Source: Saccoglossus kowalevskii
Taxonomy: Eukaryota > Hemichordata > Enteropneusta > Harrimaniidae
NCBI RefSeq assembly: GCF_000003605.2
Contig: NW_003109978.1
Location: 309,037-335,869 of the forward strand
Reading direction: 5' to 3'
DNA: 26,833 nt
Shown: in pieces, positions 14,181 to 23,477 of the stretch
Layout: each line of letters starts with the position of its first letter
Numbering within the stretch: the first letter of the stretch is position 1
The notes under the pieces: model-generated
The model's input: only the letters and a program-made list of their open reading frames with translations
Database searches by the model: none
What the model was told of the DNA's origin: nothing
Translations under genes and position numbers: made by a program

Positions 14181-14306
14181 TGATAAGCGTTTTTTTTTTT
14201 TTTTTTTTATGATATTTATTTACATTTATGTATATAACATAACTGGACAAACAAAACATATACATTACATTACAGAAGACTAAATCTCAAGATATGATAA
14301 GCGTTT
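14181..14306 (-). mobile_element. Retroposed mRNA or LINE 3' end with TSD and poly(A)
   Basis: TGATAAGCGTTT occurs at 14181-14192 and again at 14295-14306. Between them, on the minus strand, lies about 85 nt that includes GTAAATAAATATCAT and then an A-run of about 16-18. An AATAAA signal about 15 nt before a poly(A) tail, inside a 10-12 bp target duplication, is the mark of LINE-mediated (target-primed) insertion of a 5'-truncated transcript. The source transcript cannot be named. Confidence 0.7.
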
Positions 14307-14639
14307 ATGCATAATAGAAAAAAAAATCTCGCCAACAATAGGAAGTGATGTGATGCCTCTATAAATACCAACTGTTTCCCGGCACATTGTTTTAAAAAAT
14401 TGGTGTAATAAACCTTTAGAACATAGACTAATAAAGTAACATAGATCAAGTATTTTGTTAAAAATATAGTACACAAGCTAAATACAGTGATAACTTAGAT
14501 ATTTGAAACATTCTACTAGGATACTATCAATACTGCAAGCTTTACCTGATATCTAATTTCTATTTATTGTGGGATTGTTTATTTCATCTAGTGTGATTGG
14601 TTGGTCTAAAATATTAAATGCACATTCCTTATATTTAAC

Positions 14640-15000
14640 ATTGGTACACAGTCCCTCCACAAACTAAAACTGCCCCTGAAGTTCCCGGTCACAAATCATT
14701 CGATACCTCGGATAAAAACGACATACACGACCTAATATTCACTCAAGATGTTCCTGGCAACTAGATAAACTCAAATAATAGCGTGAATTACGGAATATAT
14801 TTGAAGAAACTATTACACTACGTTGATTTTTCCGACTCGACCAACGCGACGACCGACCTCAGTGTAAGCGCTTCAGCGTGAACTATGACGTCATCACTTC
14901 AGCTGGAAGGCTGAAACACGCATTGTTTCTCGATCTAAGCTCGTTCACACCTTTTGACAATAGCGTTTCATAACCGGTTGTGGAGGGACTGTGATTGGTA
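14640..15000. mobile_element. 347-bp MITE with 7-bp target duplication
   Basis: The inverted repeats CACAGTCCCTCCACAA (14647-14662) and TTGTGGAGGGACTGTG (14978-14993) match perfectly over 16 bp. The 7-mer ATTGGTA flanks both ends (14640-14646, 14994-15000). The 347-bp interior has no transposase frame. Tips beginning CA with a 7-8 bp duplication suit P-like or hAT-like elements; I cannot decide between them. It carries a perfect CRE at 14886-14893. Confidence 0.8.
14886..14893. promoter_or_regulatory. Perfect CRE palindrome TGACGTCA inside the MITE
   Basis: Exact TGACGTCA in the interior of the 347-bp element. If the family carries it generally, the element could spread CREB/ATF sites. Function not shown. 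Confidence 0.4.
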
Positions 15001-15010
15001 TTAGATCGAT

Positions 15011-16526
15011 TTAAGGTAGCGAGACTATTATTTGTGTTGAAAATTACGATTTTCACATTTATTTATTAATTGATGAAATGCACTATAAACTTTCATATGA
15101 TAAAGTCAACATAACATAGAATGTCATGTAAGTTGGTTAAAATGTATATTTTCTGAAGGGAAGCAAGGCAGCCTCAGTAGTGTTTTCCAAAATCAACAAT
15201 NNNNNNNNNNNNNNNNNNNNNNNNNNNNNNNNNNNNNNNNNNNNNNNNNNNNNNNNNNNNNNNNNNNNNNNNNNNNNNNNNNNNNNNNNNNNNNNNNNNN
15301 NNNNNNNNNNNNNNNNNNNNNNNNNNNNNNNNNNNNNNNNNNNNNNNNNNNNNNNNNNNNNNNNNNNNNNNNNNNNNNNNNNNNNNNNNNNNNNNNNNNN
15401 NNNNNNNNNNNNNNNNNNNNNNNNNNNNNNNNNNNNNNNNNNNNNNNNNNNNNNNNNNNNNNNNNNNNNNNNNNNNNNNNNNNNNNNNNNNNNNNNNNNN
15501 NNNNNNNNNNNNNNNNNNNNNNNNNNNNNNNNNNNNNNNNNNNNNNNNNNNNNNNNNNNNNNNNNNNNNNNNNNNNNNNNNNNNNNNNNNNNNNNNNNNN
15601 NNNNNNNNNNNNNNNNNNNNNNNNNNNNNNNNNNNNNNNNNNNNNNNNNNNNNNNNNNNNNNNNNNNNNNNNNNNNNNNNNNNNNNNNNNNNNNNNNNNN
15701 NNNNNNNNNNNNNNNNNNNNNNNNNNNNNNNNNNNNNNNNNNNNNNNNNNNNNNNNNNNNNNNNNNNNNNNNNNNNNNNNNNNNNNNNNNNNNNNNNNNN
15801 NNNNNNNNNNNNNNNNNNNNNNNNNNNNNNNNNNNNNNNNNNNNNNNNNNNNNNNNNNNNNNNNNNNNNNNNNNNNNNNNNNNNNNNNNNNNNNNNNNNN
15901 NNNNNNNNNNNNNNNNNNNNNNNNNNNNNNNNNNNNNNNNNNNNNNNNNNNNNNNNNNNNNNNNNNNNNNNNNNNNNNNNNNNNNNNNNNNNNNNNNNNN
16001 NNNNNNNNNNNNNNNNNNNNNNNNNNNNNNNNNNNNNNNNNNNNNNNNNNNTCGTCGGATTAACACCAAATTTTCACAGATTTAAGGTGACAATGAGAGG
16101 AACTTGAATGTGTCCAGACAAACTATTTCATCGGTTATTTACAAACGAGTTGTGGTTTGAGTTGGGGGCAATGTGACTAAAACAGTAATTGAAATTCAGC
16201 ACACTATTTTTTAAAACGCGTTGCTTGAATAAAACTGACCAGACACATTCAATTTACCAGACTATTGAACAACTAGGAAAAGTGAAAAAAAATACTTCTT
16301 ATCGCCAGCGTAAATGCGTAATTATTTTTTTTACAGAAAAAGTAATTTTTCACCTTTGATTGAGTAACGTGTCGTAGAATGCAGATACGGGCATGCAAAA
16401 TACACTTGTGAAAAGCTTGAAGTCTGGCGATTCTAAAAATATATACTTTCCCGGGTCTATTTGTAGTCATTTAGTCACAATTAGAAGATGAAAACAAGTA
16501 TGCAAATAATAGTCTCGCTACCTTAA
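15011..16526. mobile_element. TTAA-flanked TIR element spanning the assembly gap
   Basis: TTAAGGTAGCGAGACTATTA followed by TTTG (15011-15034) is mirrored exactly, over 24 bp, by CAAATAATAGTCTCGCTACC then TTAA (16503-16526). The element would be 1,516 bp by window coordinates, of which 851 are N, so its real length depends on the gap estimate. TTAA ends suggest a piggyBac- or Kolobok-like target choice. The readable interior shows no transposase domain, but one could be hidden in the gap. Confidence 0.7.
15201..16051. other. Assembly gap (851 N)
   Basis: Unsequenced scaffold gap. The long open frames called across it are artefacts of N. The gap lies wholly inside the TIR element, which may be why assembly failed there. 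Confidence 0.99.
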
Positions 16527-16959
16527 AGAGAATGTTGCATTAACGTATTCTTTCATTTCACTGTAAATGTCCTCAAATTCGATGTCATAATTCTTTGGGT
16601 GTTAAATAAATATTCACAGCTGAATCGATTTGACCATCGTCAATATACATAGTATTTTTGTTATTAGTTTGTCGCAATCATCTGCTTTCCAAAACTCCAA
16701 CACCAAATCTCGCAGGTTGTTATTCCACTTACAATTAAAAACAGAACAATTATTTGTTTTGACAGAGGTTTAAAAATTAACGTAAATTAAAACAATATTG
16801 AGTGATTGAATTCAGCTGTCGTCTACATACGTAACTGATATTATTTCACGTGATAATAAGATAGACAAGCACACTACCATCTTCCCCAGTAAGAAAAGCA
16901 AAATAACCACTGCCACTCTTTGAAATACTTGCCATTTGTATTGAGAAAAAATGGCATGC

Positions 16960-17150
16960 TTGCACAAGTCAAGACAACGTTTACCAAAGTTATTTAAGAC
17001 AGTGTTACTGGGGTTGAAAAGAGGAAGATCTGCACCACTGTTTATGTTGTCATCAGGGATGAAATCAGTGTCAATAAAATCAGGTAGGTTGGCAGTGCAA
17101 GCCTTGAAATCTTCACATATCACTGACACTTGGCAGATGTGTGATGTCAC
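16960..17150 (-). pseudogene. Decayed AP-endonuclease fragment of a non-LTR retrotransposon
   Basis: The minus-strand frame reads ICEDFKACTANLPDFIDTD, then PSNTVLNNFGKRCLDLCK. In endonuclease-reverse transcriptase proteins of invertebrate non-LTR elements (EEP fold) the matching parts read roughly CGDFNARTxNLPDF and NxxGKxLLDLCK. The catalytic GDFN motif is broken to EDFK. Only about 60 residues are recognisable; the reverse transcriptase is absent, and after LCKHAIF the similarity ends. This is a dead fragment. The identification is from motif memory and needs a search to confirm. Confidence 0.6.
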
Positions 17151-17159
17151 TCATTATGG

Positions 17160-18063
17160 AATTCTTTACGAAAATAGAATATCTGCCAGAGTTTCTACCA
17201 AAGTGCATTGTATTCTTTCTAGTGACATTTATTGCAGCATTTATTGTGTAGAATTACTAGCCCAACGATATAAAGTCTGGATCCAGGAATTTGTTAATTA
17301 GTCCATAAACGTTCCAGCCAAAAAACTTTAACTTTTTTTTATGGTCGTATTTACTCAGTGAATGTTGTGGTCAATGTTATTAAAGGTCAAAAGCTATTTC
17401 CTTAATTGTTGTTGAAATCAGTTGACTGCATTTCATTAATGCTTTGTCATATAGATACAGAGTACTGTCAATATTCAACTTGTCTTAGTTAATAAAGGCT
17501 CGTTTAGAAGTTAACATTCTTATATACCTTATACCCAAGGTCTATATCAAAAAGAAAAAAAAAAATAAGAAATTCATTTTCTTAAATACACAAATTCAAA
17601 TCGCACACACAAACCTTGCACAACAAAAAGTTTCAAATGTAATCGCAATGTTTGTTTTGTTTAAAAACAAAAGTATATAATTATGAATAACTTAAATATG
17701 ATTACAAATAAAAGTTAAAACTACACACAGAAAACAAAATTTATGATTATTCTTCACAAATATCATTTAAATAGAATATATACACATTTCAATGGGATTA
17801 TAAAATATTTGAATGGCACTGCTGTGATTGGCTAATCAGAAATGGGACGGAATCTTAATTGATTCGTACAAGTCTAATAATGAAAATGTGCCCTTCTACT
17901 TGTTTACACAAAACACATAAAAACTAACACCAAGGCATTTATAAGTCTGTATGCATGTGGTGTGATATTTGATGAAGATCTCGTAAGAATTCTGCAAAGT
18001 ACGAGATGACATATTTCTTGAAATACTAAAGCAAAACAGGGAGAATGTGAAACAACTGGTAAG
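17160..18063. other. Intergenic, CpG-poor, nothing supported
   Basis: AT-rich sequence with A-runs (about 17552-17567) and no supported gene or repeat. Confidence 0.5.
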
Positions 18064-18275
18064 TACTGTAGAATACTTTATTTTCGCTTGGAATTTATTT
18101 TTGCTATTTTCGCTGAAAGGATGATTTCGTGAAAATAAAATCCAGCGAATATACTTTTTTTCCTATATTTCACATTAAACTCATCAAAAATCAGTGAAAA
18201 TAAATTCCATACAAAATGCCCAAAAAGCCTTTTCAGCAAAAATTAATTCCAGCGAAAATAAAGTATTCCACAGTA
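18064..18275. mobile_element. Palindromic MITE with TA target duplication
   Basis: The left end TACTGTAGAATACTTTATTT is mirrored at the right by AAATAAAGTATTCCACAGTA. The inverted arms are about 40 bp and continue with TTCGCTGGAATT-type words, which also recur inside. The outer TA on both sides can be read as a TA target duplication, typical of Tc1/mariner-type elements. No coding capacity; 212 bp. Confidence 0.8.
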
Positions 18276-19086
18276 TTCATCTTGGCCTGACTTACTAGTC
18301 TTCACAAAGTTTGCATTATGTATTTCATATTTGAATACACGATAATCTTGGTTATTTCTGTTCACACAATCAAGTATAAAAACTTTCATTTGAGTGAGAA
18401 AGTGTTAATTAAAACCAGCTACTGCCTTTATTAGACTGAAATCATCCAACCAGACACTTTGTTTGCTTTATAGGAGTATGTAAAATATTGTATTGCTGTG
18501 ATGATGAAAACATTAACATAACACTGAAGAAGGGTATCACACAATGACCAAATAAAGACAGCAGCACCTGGAATATTTGCATAATTCCAAATATGGTAGA
18601 AGCTACATTTGATTAATGCCAAACATGGTAGTAGTTTTATTTGCATAATGCTAATAAATTCAATATAGGAACATTATGCAAAAATGTGCGGGCACACAAT
18701 CTTTGGTTCTCAAATAAAACATGAAAAATAAGACACTTCTAGAAATAACTGCTCCAGAAATTCATGAACAATTAAAAATTGATGAAATGTACATACAAAA
18801 TAATATACAAAGATTTATTTACATATTTAAGGAAAAGTTCACATCTTTTGTTCATATTCAGAATCAATTCAGACTCAACTGCTAACATTCTCGTACATAA
18901 AAATATAATAATTTCTTTCTGTACATTGAATTTACAAATTTTTACAACGCAGTGACTCTAAGGTATGAAGCTCATTTTATTAATTCTATCGTTTAAAATA
19001 AGATCTTTGTTGATGGGTTGTTGGTTCATTTACATTTCTTTCTTATTTTTAAATTTGTTAAATTTATTTATTTGTTACTAATGATC

Positions 19087-19168
19087 AATTGCTGGAACTA
19101 TTCTTTTTTGAATATTGTCCATTCATGGGGATAGAATAATTGAACAAAAAAGAATAATTTTAGCAATT
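19087..19168. repeat. Fold-back, 24-bp arms
   Basis: Arms AATTGCTGGAACTATTCTTT (plus TTTG) at 19087-19110 and the inverted copy at 19145-19168 pair at about 20 of 24 positions, around a 34-nt loop. If the JHY-like mRNA extends this far, it would form a long stem in its 3' UTR. It may also be a small fold-back transposon. Confidence 0.65.
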
Positions 19169-19292
19169 AATGTTAAAAATATATATATAAAAAAACATTA
19201 ATTTAAAAAAAATATATAATATTTCAACCCATTTCACTCTTACCAAAGATTTTTTTTTTAATCAGATCAACTTTGAATAACATGTCAGTATA

Positions 19293-19315
19293 TTGGCCAT
19301 TGAATTAATGGCCAA
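19293..19315. repeat. Perfect 9-bp hairpin
   Basis: TTGGCCATT-GAATT-AATGGCCAA: perfect 9-bp arms with a 5-nt loop, about 310 nt past the stop codon of the minus-strand gene. It could be a 3' UTR stem-loop. Confidence 0.6.
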
Positions 19316-19622
19316 AAAATCATAAATTATGTTACCGATATTCAAACCTGCAAATTGATTTCAAGGATTCTAAAGTTAGTTAGTTCAAAATTATTTTAAA
19401 ATTGGATTTACCGGTAAGTCGATATTTTTAATAACAAACTGGATTCTGGAATTAATTGTACAGATTCTGATGATGCTGAAGTTGACTTTATATAAATGTT
19501 GACTAACTGATTTTTGGTCATTCATAGAATTTTTTTAAAAAAACACTGTCACTGATAAGTGGTCATATATAAATCAGAGTCAATACTGGATGGATCACTT
19601 CAAATTATGTACTTTATCTTCG

Positions 19623-19835
19623 CTATGAAGGTGCACTGACTTGTTGTTTAAGTTTGTCAATTTCCTGTCTTTCTCGTTCATGTCTGGCTTGTAGTTCTTC
19701 TAGTTTTGCCATGTCTTCGTCTAGTTGACTGTATTTACTTGGACTACGTTCTGAGTTCTTACTCGAATTTCTATGTGGAGTATTCTGCCCATTCACTGTT
19801 TGCGGTTTTCGCAGTTTTTTGGAATACTCTATAGC
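19623..19835 (-). CDS. Last exon of a coiled-coil protein gene (JHY-like?)
   Basis: The acceptor CTTTTAAG|G is at 19836/19835, phase 0. The exon encodes 70 residues and ends with TAG at 19625-19623. It begins AIEYSKKLRKPQTVNGQNTP, continues with a Ser/Asn/Lys-rich linker (residues 21-37), and ends with a charged helix around MAKLEELQARHERERQEIDK (residues 42-61), a clear coiled-coil pattern, then a short tail SAPS. It shares the [AIL]xY[AS]K..xKPQ[TV] opening with the exon before it, which supports one gene. The combination of basic Y-A-K-x-x-x-K-P motifs and a terminal coiled coil reminds me of JHY (C11orf63), a protein needed for ciliated ependyma, but this is from memory and uncertain. The coding structure is surer than the name. 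Confidence 0.7.
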   Translation of the reverse strand, partial: AIEYSKKLRKPQTVNGQNTPHRNSSKNSERSPSKYSQLDEDMAKLEELQARHERERQEIDKLKQQVSAPS

Positions 19836-20315
19836 CTTAAAAGAGAAAAAAAAATCAAGTTAACATTTTGTTTGCATTCACGTATTCTAATCTCTCTCAA
19901 AATTACACTGAGTATATATTTACTTTCAAATTGCAGTTGAGTCAAGGCAGGATTGGATACCATGAAAAAAACTGTCAAATAAAACTGCTCTCTGATTGGT
20001 CTCACTGTCAGGTGTATGGGTTGGGTAACCAATCACACAAAATCTTGGAATTGACTCGCAAATTGTGGAATGAATTGATTTTTGCATGCCGTATTCGCCA
20101 AATTATTATTGAATATACCTTAGAAACTCTGGTGTAAAAACATTCTTATTTTGTTTGTGTAAGGGTTTGATAGCTCATCAAAATGCCAGGAACCAGGTAA
20201 ACAGCAAATAAAATGCATGAGCTAGAAAATTGATATTGGTGTTCAAATGGTTAAAACTATGACTCAACTAAAGAAAAAAAGATTCCATTTCTGTCATTTT
20301 ATAACAAAATGACCC

Positions 20316-20317
<2 letters not shown>

Positions 20318-20356
<39 letters not shown>
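20318..20356. repeat. (AT)n microsatellite
   Basis: Continuous AT dinucleotide run of about 39 bases in the intron. Confidence 0.95.
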
Positions 20357-20358
<2 letters not shown>

Positions 20359-21256
20359 TGCTACAGTGAACAAATCTCTGTACTACAAATGCTAGAATAA
20401 TATTGTTTGATGGAATGAACATGACATGAAACATGAACATAAATATGAAACAGTACATGCACTACATATTTATAGCAAATATAGAAGAATTGATTAATGA
20501 TACACTTTACTAATTGTTGCTTGATCATAGCTTTGCATTAGTTCTTTACAAGCAGACATGACTAAGAAGAATTTAGTTTTGACTGAAAAGAATAAAAGAT
20601 TCATGCAAAAAAGATGAGCCTGACAGTCTCAGGGACTGTTCCATTGCATTATGGGATGCCATTCCCTCCAGATTTGTATAGTCCTCCCTTCCTTGAAATT
20701 TGTTAGGTTAATCAAACAAAACTCTATATACAAGTGAACATAATAAAATGCATATATGTGAAATCTAGTTTCATATTATAATGGTCTTGTCAAACATATA
20801 TAAATATCAGTATTTTGACAACAGGCATATGACACAAAGAAGGCCCAAAATTTGTATTCGAAGACAAAGAATAAATCATGAAACAACATCCATGCTGAAA
20901 CAAAAAAAAGAAAAAAATTTGCATTGAGATATTTCTACTATTGGCATAAATTAAGATTACAGATTTGGTACATCATCTTAAGTTGATTAAAGCATGGCCA
21001 ATCTATAATGATGTTTTGTTTGTGAAAATGCTATGAAGACAGTATTGAAGTGTTACAAGGGTATGGCCAGTGGAGACAGAGTTTGCTATCTGGTTAGTTC
21101 TATGTGTGTTGTATGAGTGAAGTACAGTGATGTGTTAATCATTCATATGCATGCATTTAGTGATTACGGTTATTATTCAAATTAACGATGAAACACATGC
21201 ACTACAGCATTATCTGTTAGGTCGTTAGTGTTTCAGTCGTCAGAATATTTCATTCT

Positions 21257-22240
21257 CACCACACATGTCAACATTTGCACCACTCACGTCAACATTTGCA
21301 CTACTCATGTTAACATTTGTATCACTCATGTCAACATTTGCACCACTCATGTCAACATTTGCATCACTCATGTCAACATTTGCACCACTCATGTCAACAT
21401 TTGCACCACTCACGTTAACATTTTGCACCACTCACGTTAACATTTGCACCACTCACGTTAACATTTGCACCACTCACGTCAACATTTGCCACTCATGTTA
21501 ACATTTGCACCACTCACGACAACATTTACTCCACTCATATCAACATTTGCATCACTCACGTCAACATTTACACCACTCACGTTAACATTTGTACCACTCA
21601 CGTCAACATTTGCATCACTCACGTCAACATTTGCACCACTCACGTCAACATTTGCACCACTCACGTCAACATTTGCACCATTCACGTCAACATTTGCACC
21701 ACTCACGTCAACATTTGCACCACTCACGCCAACATTTGCACCACTCACGTCAACATTTGCACCACTCACGTCAACATTTGCATCACTCACGCCAACATTT
21801 GCACCACTCATGTCAACATTTGCACCACTCATGTCAACATTTGCACCACTCATGTCAACATTTGCACCACTCACGTCAACATTTGCACCACTCACGTCAA
21901 CATTTGCACCACTCACGTCAACATATGCACCACTCACGTCAACATTTGCACCACTCACGTCAACATTTGCACCACTCATGTCAACATTTGCACCACTCAC
22001 GTCAACATTTGCACCACTCACGTCAACATTTACACCACTCACGTCAACATTTACACCACTCACGTTAACATTTACACCACTCACGTTAACATTTGCACCA
22101 CTCATGTTAACATTTGCACCACTCATGTTAACATTTGCACCACTCACGTTAACATTTGCACCACTCATGTCAACATTTGCACCACTCATGTCAACATTTG
22201 CACCACTCATGTCAACATTTGCACCACTCATGTCAACATT
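21257..22240. repeat. 21-bp minisatellite, about 47 units
   Basis: Unit CAACATTTGCACCACTCACG then T (21 bp), nearly perfect head to tail for almost 1 kb. Main variants are CACG/CATG (about 29 versus 17 units), GTC/GTT and GCACC/GCATC or ACACC. One unit has an extra T (about 21421) and one is 18 bp (about 21487). Because 21 is a multiple of three, all three plus frames and one minus frame stay open and give long false proteins (TFAPLTS, HHSRQHL, and minus SGANVDV heptads). It lies in the last intron of the minus-strand gene. Confidence 0.95.
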
Positions 22241-22497
22241 TCCACAATGAGACGATTGGTTGAAATAATCATCTCATTTGCATAAATTAATACTCAATTT
22301 AAAACTTTCATGTATGCTATCAGGCTTAATTTTACTGAGATCTTTTCATTGCTTATGATTTTGTCATTGCTCAAAATGTTTTTAGTAACTTTTACCAGCT
22401 TGCTACCTAATTAGTATGCATTTTGAGAAATCACTGTGTGTGTATGCGCAGTTTTAAATGAAACAATTTTGAGCACACGTAGAACTCACTACAGCTA

Positions 22498-22640
22498 CTA
22501 CTACTCATGTCAATATTTGCACCACTCATGCCATCATTTGCACAACTTGTGTCAACATTTTCACCACTCACATCATGCTTGGCATCACTAATGTCAACAT
22601 AGGCACCACTCATAAGGTCATTTTCACCACTCATGTTGCA
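22498..22640. repeat. Degenerate older copies of the 21-bp unit, about 7
   Basis: Seven diverged units (ACTCATGTCAATATTTGCACC, then ACTCATGCCATC, CACTCACATCATGC and so on) stand 258 bp to the right of the main array. The 21-bp spacing is kept throughout. It is likely the older, unhomogenised edge of the same array, or an early duplicate. Confidence 0.8.
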
Positions 22641-23143
22641 TGCCATCCACCATTTACTAACATTGTTCAACAATAAAAATAGTGTAAACGCCAACAACGT
22701 TACCTTCTTATTTCAATGTCACAACAGTAATAAATACATATCTCGTTATTCTAGTCTGTCTTTACTTATTAAATTGATCTGAATCTAATAACTTCATGAA
22801 TAATTAATTAATTACATTCTATAATGTTTAAAAAAAGTCCTTTGTTAACTATACACCTTTCAAAAACTCAGCCGATAGTCTATATTACGACAAGTGCTAA
22901 CGAATGATAAAAATAAATGATATTGGGAACAGTTTTGAGCAGGTATTTCTCAGGCCAACGACTCTTTCCGTGTCAAAGCTTAAAACTTTGGACGCAATAT
23001 TTTACACATAGATATATAATTTGGCAGCAATTTTATCAGTCAAACTTACACAAACTTACACTTTTTGATATCCATAAATCTATTCTTAATTTACAGTATA
23101 CATTTCTATTGTTATTATTTACATGCTACAATAAAACATGCCA

Positions 23144-23166
23144 CACAACACAACACAACACAACAA
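23144..23166. repeat. (ACAAC)n pentanucleotide repeat
   Basis: About four and a half copies of ACAAC. Confidence 0.85.
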
Positions 23167-23324
23167 GCTATCAAATATTTTTGCTAACATGCCAACATTA
23201 GTTTCTAGCATTATTAGCATTAGCATTATTCATGCGTTCTCTAAAATGTAATGCACCATCATAAGGCAAATAGTTAAAATCTTTTGTTTTTATATAACAA
23301 AACAAAATGAGTACAACTACTTGA

Positions 23325-23337
23325 CACTAGAGGGCAG
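23325..23337 (+). promoter_or_regulatory. CTCF-like motif
   Basis: CACTAGAGGGCAG fits the CTCF core (CCACYAGRGGGCRC/G) at most positions. It is on the plus strand, 33 bp past the splice donor of the 23370-23477 exon. The other good match, at 10755, is on the opposite strand. Binding is not shown. Confidence 0.4.
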
Positions 23338-23369
23338 TGTTAGTGACATAACTCTTGTACCGAACTAAC

Positions 23370-23477
23370 CATGGGTGTAGGGGTATTTTTATCATCTTCA
23401 TAGCCAGCAATAGGGGTGGTACTGGAAGAGGTTGTAGTAACTTGGGGCTTAGGAACATTTTTAGCATAAACCAAAGC
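23370..23477 (-). CDS. Internal exon of the JHY-like gene
   Basis: Acceptor CTTATTACAG|GCTTTG at 23478/23477 and donor CCCATG|GTTAGT at 23370/23369. The exon is 108 nt, exactly 36 codons, phase 0 on both sides. It begins ALVYAKNVPKPQVTTTSSS, followed by a low-complexity acidic/Thr/Pro stretch (YEDDKNTPTPM). The ALVYAKNVPKPQV opening parallels AIEYSKKLRKPQTV in the next exon. No catalytic domain is seen; the residues suggest a disordered, basic-motif segment. Reading through either boundary quickly loses this character, which supports the splice sites. Confidence 0.7.

Larger units (their letters stand above)
18276..19622 (-). other. Probable 3' UTR and 3' flank of the JHY-like gene
   Basis: The sequence follows the stop codon at 19623 on the minus strand. 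AATAAA signals read on the minus strand are seen at 19063-19072 (two overlapping) and 18814-18819. Which one is used is unknown. Two hairpins (listed separately) fall in this zone. Near 18577 and 18638 the motif ATTTGCAT occurs in a short diverged duplication. Confidence 0.4.
19836..23369 (-). other. Intron of the JHY-like gene
   Basis: Intron between the last two exons, about 3.5 kb. It holds a (TA)n run, the 21-bp minisatellite and its degenerate relatives. I found no extra exon with matching splice sites and phase 0, but a short cassette exon could be missed. Confidence 0.55.

Noticed and set aside
15137-16085. Open frames of about 300 codons at the N run
   Set aside because: They are made almost wholly of N; artefact of the gap.
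21257-22240. CRISPR-like array
   Set aside because: Continuous 21-bp units without distinct spacers, in an animal intron; it is a minisatellite.
21465-22250. Long open frames (261, 250, 159 codons) over the minisatellite
   Set aside because: They arise because the 21-bp unit is a multiple of three and lacks stops in four of six frames. The array also contains indels that shift frames, and it lies in an intron.
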